A program made the translations under genes and the position numbers. From the NCBI GenBank assembly GCA_946406115.1, contig OX291546.1, forward strand, positions 15,865,019 to 15,929,018: a stretch of DNA of 64,000 bases. Direction: 5' to 3'. Origin of the DNA: Apoda limacodes. Its lineage: Eukaryota; Arthropoda; Insecta; Lepidoptera; Limacodidae. The notes under the pieces are model-generated. The model worked only from the letters and a program-made list of their open reading frames with translations, was not told the DNA's origin and did no database searches. Of this stretch, positions 22,660 to 34,600 are shown piece by piece (the first letter of the stretch is position 1; the number at the start of each line of letters is the position of its first letter).

Positions 22660-25600
22660 TTATTCTATAACCATACACGTGGGGGCCGATTCATTTACTT
22701 CAACATCTCTGCACCGCGCCGATTGTAATTCTCTTCGAATCTGTAACGACAAAATGTAAGTAAAGAGCAGCTCATACCAGCAGCAGAGAAACTAAGAACA
22801 TGAGAACTGAAGTTTTCTGATTTCTCTTTTTTACCGGAACCAGAATTTCAGCTTTTCTGCACAAACTTTCCCCAAGGAACATGGGTCGAAATCTCGAAAA
22901 AAAATATTGAAGTCGCATACAAAGTGCCAATCACCTGATCGAACTTACTATGAAAGGTAAAATTTTTTTTTATGAAATTTCGACCGATGTTTTTTGGAGA
23001 AAATTGTTCAGTAAAAAGACTAGAGTTATCTCCTGCATTACTAATTATTTCATAATTGAATTTATGTATTTTTATATCGGATCCAAATTTTGCGATTTTC
23101 TCCTTCGGCACTAAATAATTCATGTTCACATTTATTGTGAATATGAATAATTTTGTTCCTTAGATTCTAAGTCTAATTGTGAATCTAAACCATCCGAAGA
23201 CCCACTAAAACATACAAAAAAATCTTCAAAATCGGTGCAGCGATTTCCCACGAGAAAATGACATCAAGAGAGAGTATATGTAAAGATTCAGGTAAATATG
23301 TGAAGGTGTGTTGACAACAATCAAATCCGACTGCTAGTTTTAGAGAGTAGTAGTACGTTCAAAAAAAATAATCTCTAGCTTTGCTAGTAAAAATTAAGAA
23401 AATTAATAAATATTTGAAAAAAATTATGTCGATCGAAAATTATTGATAAATTTATGTTTGTACGAGAAACTAAGCACTGAGCCCGCTTTTAAAAGAATAT
23501 TAGCGATGGCATCTCTAGGTGTTAACTTTTATACATTGGAAGCTTATTAACAACTTCTAATATAACCATTTAAAAAACACTTAATATTTTAATCAAAATA
23601 AATATTTTATACAGATATCGATAAAAATTGCCCAGTCGTTAGCTTACACGTGACGTCGGATAATGATCGAAACAGCGACTAAAATGCGGTAAGAATGAAA
23701 AAGACAAAACACAATTACCTCTTATAAATGACCAGTATAACGTGAACCATGGACAACCAAGATATAATGTAAATTATTATTAATTTACCAATGAAAAGTA
23801 ACTCCATCCGTTTTATTGATGTTCTACTACTTTTACATACCACTTTACAGAGCACGAAAACATTTTGATCTAATTGCGACAAATAACAAGTTTTATCAAC
23901 AATGAACGATGCGATGTTGTCGGTACAGTAGGCGAAACATAAAGTTACCCACGAAAACATACCTATAACTAAAACGTATCGCTACAGATAAATCGTAGGA
24001 AAGAGACTGAACACAGCTGCGTCTGCGAACATATCTATTGATATATGTATACTACAACGCCTCATAATATACAAAGCTACTCCCTTGATCAAGGGATTTC
24101 TTTAAAACGCGAAACTAGACATTTGGTGCATAATGAAAACGGGGCTACTACCTATGCTTTGTATAAATTTCCAAACTTGGATGTAGCTTTCTGCCTATCT
24201 GAACTTTTAAATCCACTTTTTGACCTAAACCTTAAAATACGATTACTACAACTAACGCAGAAACCATATAGTAGCTAAAAAGAATGTAGAAAAGTGTTGG
24301 TGAAATATTTTTCATAAAGTTTAGTGTCCTGGATTGTGTTTAAGCAACAGAGAGACTACACTCGCAAATTATTGAAATAGGTACAAAACTGTTGGTCTTA
24401 AAAATTGTTTTAATGTGAACATGCCCGGTGTACAGGTTTACAGTTTTCTACTGCTTAAACGTCGGTAGTGTGTAAGTGGTCTGGTTACTGCGTCTGTGCA
24501 TTTGTAAGTCTTTCTAAGAAAATAATAACGTTAATTTCAACCAGTTATATGATTTTTCTGTGAAGAAAAAGATCGTGGGGATCGTGTGAGAAGAATCGTG
24601 CATACGCCGAAGTCATGTAAAGTCTACAATCCGCACTAAATCGCCCTCGACCAAGATGAGGGTAGGCTGGTCGTTCCTTTAAAATTATGGACGTATAAAG
24701 GTTAGTAACAATACCTAAGAATTTAATTTAACTCCATTTATATTTCTTTTCTAATAGCATTTTGTGCGACTTAAAACTGACAGAGAGTGTGTGCACTACA
24801 GTTCCTTGTAGAACTTACTTCAGCGGTAATTGTAGGGTGTGACTGCTTCCTCAGCAACTCCAAAAGAGCGTCGCGCTGTTCAGTAGAAATGTCGCCTTTG
24901 TAACGTTGGACAAACGTGAGTAAAGCTTGATGCCACAGAACTGGCAAAGTGCGTGAATCCCTTTGAAACCTTAAACATAACAAAAGAAAAAAAAAACTTA
25001 ATGTTACGATAATATACCATCACGACACTTATTCCCGAAGGGGCGGACGAAGATATTTCGAAAGTTAATTTGTTGTGGCGAATAGTGTATAATGCTTGTA
25101 ACATACGTTCCGCAAAAGTGATATAATAGTGGTGAGCCATTACTGTACCCAGCACAAACGCAAGACAACATTTCAATTAACAAATAGTAACAAAGTGGTT
25201 GCGTCTACAAGGAATCGAAACTGGAACCTTCGAAATGATAGTCCAAATTCCTTGCGCCACTCGGTCTTCCACAACAAAAATAACTTTAAATACAGAGTGC
25301 TGTTTACTTGACTCGCCAATTATAATTTTTAACGCCTTGTTGTGGTTCTTCTTACGGTAAAAAACTTGTAGTGTATTTTGAAAATAATTAATGACCTATT
25401 ATATATATTTAATGACATATAGTTTAAAAAACCAATGGTAAGGCTTCTTACCAAAAGCAAAGGTCTGGTTAGCTAGACAACAGTCGTATTTGTACCTTAC
25501 TTTGTATCAGTAATAAGGCAGAGAAGGTCATGATATGACAATTCTACTGCAATACTTCTTGATTGGTGACGCTTGATGCATATCACTGCAATCAGCAGCC

Positions 25601-28600
25601 AGGATCACACATTACGAGACACGGGTTTTGTTTGCACGCACCTCCCCCAAAAAAAATACAAAATAATTAACTTACTTAATTAACTATTCTGTTGTTAAAA
25701 ATACATTTTTTTATTGAGGCTTATTTATTTATTACTTAAAGTGCTTATACATATACAGCGTAAACCAAAACGCTCTATGAGTTAGATTTCTTAAATACAA
25801 TAAAAATACAGTATAAAATAAAAAAAAAAACTTATACATACAAATAGTAGAATTATATTTTTTTTCTTTCTATAGTCATATCTTAATATAATAAACTGCG
25901 TAGTTATCAATTTTTATTTCCTGCTTATATTGCTTTATGAAGGTAGTAGGTTTATAGTTTTCACTTAAGGCTAGGATAAACGCCTAGATCGCCGTTTTTG
26001 TGCAAATTTTGTAGCAAAAAATTTAAAGTTGTAAAACTTGTTTTTAAATTGTGCATTACCTTACTGAGTGATTTTCATGTATTGTATTTCATGCTAAAAT
26101 AATCTTTAAGATACCATTGTTAAAACACTTCAAAAATCTTCAAGAGATCATTGTTTAACACTTATGCATTTTTAAAGCGTGTTTTGCATTTGGTTGTTTG
26201 AAAATCGGTTACATATTTAGAATTGCTTGTTATGTGGTGCATTATCTATAAGTTGTACTAAAAAGTCAAAAAATGTAACTACAAAACGGAAAAAACGTTA
26301 ATTTATACAAACATACAAAAAAAAATATGTCAAAAGCGTTATTATGGTATAAATTACTTAAGAAGTATATAAAAAATACATCTCATAGTAATGTACTAAC
26401 TAATGATGTTTTAGTACATTAACACGGTCATCGTTGGTATAACAGAAATAGCTTTTTTTTTTATACCACTAAGGTGGCAAACAATGGCCTATGGACGCTT
26501 GCAACACCAGGGATATCACTTGCGCAACGACCCTTCAGAAATCTAATAACTTCTTTCTTGAAGAACTCCATACTGTAGTCCTTGCAGAAAACCTTGGCAG
26601 GGAGCTCATTCCACAAATTAAGCGATCGCGAGAGGAAGTTTCTCTGAAACCGCACTGTACGCGACCATTTAGGTTCTAAAGTGTGTGTAGAAAGTAGCCG
26701 TGGGCATCATTTCGAACAATTCCTCAGAACACAACCCATTGTACAAGCGGTAGAACACACACAGGGAGGCAAAGTCTCTCCTCAGACTTAAGGGCTCGAT
26801 ACCGCAAGTGAGTTTGGAATCGTCGAAAAATCTCACAGCCCGTCGTTGAACCGAGTCAAAAGGGCCAAGCTGGTATCCGGCTTTCTGATGCATATCGCCC
26901 TCTTAAGACTTTTACATTGTCAACTTACCTTAAAAAGTGAAAAACTACAGAATCCACAACCCTATACGGAAGAGCATATTTCTTGTCAAAAAGAATCCGT
27001 AAAAATATGGAATTAGCTCCCGTGTAGTCCATCTCGGCAATCTTGAGCATCGCGGCGCTGGAGTGTAGGACAGGCACGGAGTTTCTAGCCAGAACCGAGC
27101 CCACTATTATGGCTTCACGTAGAGTACAGTCACCAGACTAAGGCAAAAATCGTCAGTATAAAATACAAAACAATACATTTTCAATGCAATATTTATTTTT
27201 ACCCTTAAACCTGACTCAACTCATATCTAGATGTAAACAAATTGCAACTGTATTGTTATGCGATACATCTCCTAATAATACCTAGTTGTGAACTACACAC
27301 TTAGGCTATATTACTTTGCAATTTAATATATCGCTTCGTACTACACTAGCACTTAACGTACAAAGTAATGAAATTGCCTCTCAACTAACTTAGTGTTCAT
27401 TTCTGCCCACTTATACTGTATCATGGCCTATCAATGTTTCTAACTTAATTGTGTTTTATTTGGATTTCTCATATCTAGCATTTGTAATATGATTTACAAG
27501 AACGAGGAACCCTAGCCTTCACCGTGACACAGTTTTAACCTATGTTTTTAACTATACGTAAGTAGTATTTCGACAGATAAGCACCTATAAATTAGTTGTC
27601 ACTCCAATCTAACCTTATCTATAAGAGTTCTCATATTGTTTTTAATATCTGTTTGAAACAACAAAATAAATAGTTAAAAAAAATAATTACCGCCACCTGA
27701 ATACCGAATGGTGTATTAAATGAGTTCAATAGTTTTAAATTAATATCAAAGTTAAGGCAAGTTAAACTAAAATAATATTGTTTACACCAAAAGTGTAATT
27801 AAAAAAAAAGATGTTTTAGCAATTTTTTGCAAAAGTGAAAGGGGCTACTTTTCTAATTTTCGTATGAATAATTTGAATTTCGTTATACTTTGCCTGACCC
27901 CGTTAAAGATCGTGGTTATTAAATAGATGGCCCCTTGTATTAATCACGTTACAGTATAAAAATTAAAAACTAAACTTACTTCCAAAAGAGGTAGTAGAAT
28001 TCCTTTCATGAATGCGCCTGGTTTGAATAGCGATTTTCTCAAAGCTTGATACAGGTGAAAATTAAGTCGCTTGTACTCGGCTAGATCGTCTCTTACACGT
28101 GGAAGCAACACTAGGTTGTAAAATCTTTGAGCCATTTTTTCTTTAAGATTTGACGCAAATATTCTTGTTGCCTATAAGTTATAAAAAAAATTAAGAAAAT
28201 AAACATAAAATATTTGGTCAGAATTAAGTAAAAAGATTTGACACAGACATAAATCATTTGTATTGCATTGTCACGTAAAATCAAAGTGTTTGTATAATGT
28301 AGTACTATTTGATGACTAAAAGTTGACCAATTTGACGTAGAACTGACAATAATAGCTCTTTTTGTTATCAAACTAATTGTATGAAAAATATTAAAACTTT
28401 TATACGAATCGTTATAATAAATGAATGACATTTCTAATGCACTCCCGGGCACATCTATCGGCCCTCCTTATGCTTTAAGTATTAATTTCCCACAGCTAAA
28501 AATAGTAAATGAGCAAAAAGTTTTTAAGCAGTTATGAAGCTGGCATATTTTGCCATATTTTTTAGTTTAATATTGTTTAAAATTCGAAATTAGAATAAAA

Positions 28601-31600
28601 AAAGAGTTGCAACCATAATGTCGAGTAAGACTAGTGATGGATTTTTGAAGAAAAAAAATGTTTTGTCTCAATAAAATGTTCATTCAGTAACATGTGTTGC
28701 CTCCAAAGGCATCTATAACAACTTTTAGGGAATAAGGCATAGAATTAATCAGTTTCAGTATGAAACTCTATGGGATCATATTCCATTCCTCTTCTATGGC
28801 TGTTTTTAGTTACTGTGGAGCTGGCTGGGTTTCATGTCTGGGCTTCTTGCTGGCCAGTCCATAACTACTTTACCCCGTACTATACTATAAATCTCGAAGA
28901 TATTTTTGGACAATACCGACCGTATGCACTTGATAGATTATTTGTGTTTTTACTTGAAACTTAGCTTAAATAAGCAGATACTTTATATCTCGTAAAAATT
29001 GTGATAATTCTAATAAAACATTTAAAACAGCGATCGCTAGAGAGTTCCTTTCACCACTTTCTTTTCTCTAGAACCCCACCTTGATTCCGAAGCGGTAGTA
29101 GTTTACAGACTTTTATTTATCATATCCTCAAAATACTTACCTACATTGTCATATCTATATATCGTAGAAGCTTACACACTCTTACATTTTCATGCAGAGA
29201 AATGAAATAAGGAGGCCACATATTTAGCATATGGCATCATTTAAAGTTCTAAGCACAGGTGACTGTACCTGTCACTATCTAATGATGGCAGTCGTGGCCC
29301 ACTAACCACCTCAGGCTTAGTTTTTTCCGTTTGTGGATATTCCTTCCCAGATTATCCATGTGCCACGGCTAAAAGCAACCCTCTCATCTATGCAGCACTG
29401 AGTAAAACGCACTGTCTTTCATGGTAACAAAATGTGCCAGCTTCATAACTGCATAAAATCTTTTTGTTCATCCTATCATATATTTTTATCTATGGGCGAT
29501 CAAACCTCAAAACACAAGGTGGGCCGATAGATGTGTCCGGGAGTGTATAAGAACGGCAAAGATATAAATGTCTATAAAGTAAAAACAGACTTTGAACATT
29601 TAACTCATTAATAAATGGTTTATATCATCGAAGTTTTCCCTAGGGATTATAATATACTCCTCAAGAAATTATTCTGCACTGATCCTAAGAGGGTCGACAA
29701 CCTTTCACAAGTACCTCTAGTGTTAAAAGCGTCAATAGGCAATAATAACCGCTCAGTCGTAAGGTTTTTCGCTATCTTACTCATTATTTCTTTCTTTTTT
29801 TAACAATCTTTATTGCACACTTGTACAAATATTAAACTTAATGCCAAAGGGCATACGTTATTGTTAGGAGCCTTTTTAATGTCGTCAAGAAGCGAGTTCT
29901 AAAGATGTACAGCCTGGAGAGAAAATGAATTTGAAAGGTAATTAGTACGACGACGAGGAACTTTTAAGTCTAAATTGTTAGACGAGCGGAGATTAATTTT
30001 ATGTGAATCGCTCAAGTATTAAAATTTACACTTCAAATATAAAGAAGTACGTGGATAGCATAATATGGAAAACATTTAGTCGATGTTCAATAGGTAGCAA
30101 TTTAAGCTGTAGACGGTAATGAGTAACGTGGTCGTACTTGCGTAAGCCGAAAACGGATGCAGTTATTTTGCAGGTGACCCAATTTTTGCAAAAGTTCCTA
30201 AGAGATGTCGGGATAACATACGTCAGAATAGTCAATTTAAGGTAGCACTAGAGACTGCGTATGTAGGACTTTTGTACAAGATGGCAAAAATATAATAATA
30301 TAGAATGAATGGCTAACTTTACCTGATACATAGCAGCTGCAGACCAGGTTGTAGGTTCTGTAAGGTAGAGTATTTGTTCCCAGTTCTGTAGGTGAGGTAT
30401 CATCTTAAATGCCTTTGGCAATTTTCCCGAACGGTATTTTTGTAAAACGTCTCTGACACCTTCATACATAGTTTTGATCCTGAGAACAAATATTAAAACT
30501 TTTCAAGTTAATTATTGCAGCGACTTATTTTTTGGCACATATCTAGTCACTAGCTGGTTTGACGTAAGTGCAAGAACGTTGACATGATAAATGTTATTTA
30601 AAAAGAAGCTCCCTGGCTTGGGAACAGTACGCAAGACTCTGGCAGACTTTTTCCAATAATATAAATATCCAAAATTTCATTTTAAAAAAACAAGGGATTA
30701 TACAAAATGTATGCAGATTTCAACAGTGCAAAAAGTAATCAATTGTATACCTGGGATCAATATCTTGTAATTTTAAAGTATTAGTGTCCGAAAACTGTGT
30801 CTGCAGTTCTGTTTGTTTGTCTGTAATTTTATCCCTTATAATATCTGCCAAAGTACGTGTTCTTTCTGGTTTGTTGGACATAAACATTTTAAGAGCTTCC
30901 TCATCCTCTTCGTTTATCTCTATGTTGTCGTAATAAGTATCAGGTTCCAAGTCATCGTGGTCAGATTCAGCATCGTTATCAGAGTCAGCATCTGCAATCA
31001 ACATTAATATATTATTAATTTCTTTGTATGTTAAGTGTGAAACTGCATAGATATGGCATAAGATGGTTTTACTCGTGAACAAAAAAGCCTCCTTATCTAA
31101 TAGTTATTTTAAATCGTAGTGGGTGGCAAATAACAAACGGTCCACTTGATGGAAAGAAGTCACCGCAGCCTATGGACGCTAGCCGCACCAGGGCCGTTGT
31201 TGTTCGCGCGTTGACGATTCTTTAAAAATCTAATACTTCTTTCTTGAAGCACCCCATATTGTAGTCCTTAGAGAAAATCTTGGAAGAGTTTATTTAACAA
31301 CCCAAACGTTTGCGGGAGGAAGTCCTTCTGAAAACACACTGTATGTGACCATTTAGGTTCTAAGATGGATGAATTCTCTGCCGATGGCGAGTGGTGCGAT
31401 GGTAGAAAGTTGCCGTGGGAAGTTCGAACAATTCTTCAAAACACATCCCATTACACAGCTCATTATTAAACTGAGTCAAATCATTTTATTAAACGCCTTC
31501 AAAAAAGAAGGAGGTTCTCAATTCGGACGTTTGTATTTTTTTTATATATGTTCGGGCATAACTACGTCATATATAGACGGATTTTCAAAATTCTTTTTTT

Positions 31601-34600
31601 ATTTAAAAGGGTATACTTCCGATGTGGTCCCATATTAATGAAGTAAATTTAAAACGCCCTTTATGTTGATGATTGTATAAAATTTTGTTAAGTGTATCAA
31701 TGTTTTTGGTGTACGAGAAAAAAAATAGCAATTCGTGACTTAAAAGCAAATAATAAAAACTTTTTAACAAAAAAACTACAACAAAAAGATACTAAAAAGG
31801 TAAAAATAATTACTTATTTAATTTGAATTACAGTTTAAAGTTGGTGTCTATGTACCTAAAGTTTATAACACACTTCACTTTCATGACTCCAAACTGTAAT
31901 TCAGATCAGATTTTTGGAAATAACTAATTATTTTTTCCTTTTAGTGTATCTTTTTGAAGCCGGTTGTTTTTCTTTTGTTAAAAAGTTTTTTTAATAACTA
32001 AGATATTATTTTGAGTCTCCAACTTACTTGTATAAAAAATGTATGACTTCTTATGAAGCCTGGAGTTGGACTTATTATTTGGAAATGGTGCACTTTACAT
32101 ACCTTTGAATGAAGCCTGGAGTTGGACCCGTTTATTTGGAGATGGTCCACTTTCATTATCTTCCAGCTGTTGCCTACGGGCCGCTTTCAGAATTTTCTTG
32201 GATAAATCAGCATTCACAAACTGTAAATAAGATACGATATATAGATTTAAATAAATAAGTTGCGGTGTTGATGTTTAAAAACATATATGAGATGAACTGT
32301 CGGTTACTCTAATTGTATAATATTGGCCTATTTTGTGTTCTTAAGGACGGTGGTTCAAACCCGGTCTGTACCAATGAGTATTGATTGCAATCCAGATCAA
32401 CCGGTATCCGAAAAATCCGGATATTAATGCATTTTCAGTTGTTTTCGAAAAAACAAATCCAGTTATTACGAAATTTTTACTGCCCATTCCAATCACGAAA
32501 AGCGCCTTGATTATTTCCGAGGTGCCGTTAACGTTTTTAGTATTCCTTGATAACTAAGGTACTGGTGATCAGTGTGGAAGGGAACGCGGGGAAACCCTAT
32601 AAAAAGAGTGAGAACTTGATAATACAATTTTCGTCACACACTATTTTGTGTGAAACTTCAAATTGTTTCTAGAGTCTAAACCAAAATTGACATTTAAGAA
32701 GTATTCTTAGATAGTAATCGCGGTGTCAACTTTACTAGCGAAGAATTTTAATCAAACCTAGTTCTGCAATTATCTTTTGATATTGTAAAGGCGACGATAG
32801 TAGAGGGTGATAATGTGAATTGTGCAGACGCGACGCTACCTTGATAAGACTAGATCTAAATATCAAGCATAAGGCGTCAACTGCTGAAAGTAGGCCTCCC
32901 CATATGTTTTTACAATGACCTATCGTGTGTCACTTGCATTCAGTGGCTTTCTGCAGTGCAGCAGGTGCCATTTCACACTGCGTCTTCGCGGCTTGTAGTC
33001 GCCTATCGCGAACCTTTCTTTTGCATCAGTTGCCGATTCAATGAATGATGTGGCCTGCTTTTTGCCTATTTAGCTTGGTGACTATTCGAGCAATGTTGGT
33101 GTTGTTCGTCGTCGTCGTTTGAGCCCGGCTGAGTTCTTCAAGCTATGACCATGATGTTGTTGGCAAATCGAACGTGAGTGATGACTCGTCATTTATGTTG
33201 ACGCAATATCCTTCCCACTCCAGAAGCTTAAAGACATCTTCGAACGCAGTTGTGAACAGTTTCGGAAAAATAACGTCCCCTCTCTCACACCTTTCTGCAA
33301 ATGGATTAGTTTCGTGTTCTGGTCTTGTAGTCAGAAAGACATTGTGGCTCTGTTGCACAAACAATTGAGCACTTGAATATACCAATAGTCATTATGGCAC
33401 CGGTGGAGAGACTGCAATACCGCGCATTTCTCTATACAATCAAAGGCTTTTTCATAGTCCATGAGTGCTCTGCAGAAGGGTCGATTATGCTCCTCTTCTG
33501 CATAATTTGGCGGAGCATATGTATGTGGTCCATGTTACTAAAGCCTTTTCTAAAAAACAGCTTGTTTATCAAACTTATTCGAGACGATTCGTAATGACCC
33601 TGGAAAACAGCTTATAGACATAGGTCATAAGCAAAATGCGTCTATGGTTCTTCAACAAGTCACCTTCTCCTTTAAAGAAAAGTATGACAGCACTTCTGCT
33701 CCAACTTCTGGTGTGGTGCCTTTGAGGATAACAGAATAAAAGAAGCTCTTAAGGATTTAAAGTGTCGGTGTTCCACTGGTTTTCAGAAGCTCTGATTAAG
33801 CTGTTTCGAGGCCATTCTTATCTCATAAATGTTGGTGACTTTGGATTTTTAGTGGATATCCTCATGAAGGATGAAAAGGCTATGGAAATACGTAGCATAT
33901 AGCGCTCTCTATAGCTCGCCAGGCTTTAATTCTTTACTAGTTTTTATAAAGTAACACAAAACAGTAAGAGAACATGTTTCTGTAGCGCAAGTCATAAGTG
34001 GCAATGAAATTGACTTTGGAAAATCTGGATGAACCAGACAAACAAATCCGTTTTCAAAATCCAGATTTAAATAAGGGCAGAATCTGCACTTATATGCAAT
34101 TAACCTTCAGAATCATAGAAGAATGGTGTTATCACCATAAGCTAACGGTAATCCCCAATAAAACTAAACGAATCCTTTTCACCAACAAAAGGAAAATTCA
34201 AATGACGACCATGCTAAAACTATTTGATGTTGAGGTGACCCTTTCAAATGAAGTCAAATACCTAGGGGTAATTCTAGACCACAAGATGAATTGGAGCTTA
34301 CTCCAATTCAACTCCATACAAAAAATAACTAAGACATGCACATCCTTCTGGCAATGCAGAAGTATAATAGGCAAGATAATAGGCCTTGAGCCATCCATAA
34401 TCCTATGGCTTTATCACATGACTATATAACCTACAGACTGATAGCTTCAAACAACCGAAGCTAGCGAGAGCACTACTACAAGCACGGGTATGTGTGCGTG
34501 ACCTGTCACTGAAAAGCCGCGCATGGCGAGGACTGGCGCCCGCTAGAGTAAAAACCGGTTTCAACTGGCGCAGTGAGCGTGCGCATCTCATTTCATCAGC

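Noticed and set aside
24771..24983. ORF suggesting bystin ends with [14 protein letters not shown] after exon 7
   Set aside because: The tail is intron read-through: a perfect GTAAGT donor follows GAA at 24819, and the conserved bystin C-terminus is found at 22660-22740.
33174..33594. Plus-strand ORFs in bystin intron 1
   Set aside because: The minus strand in the same place encodes RTE-like RT motifs, so these are shadows.
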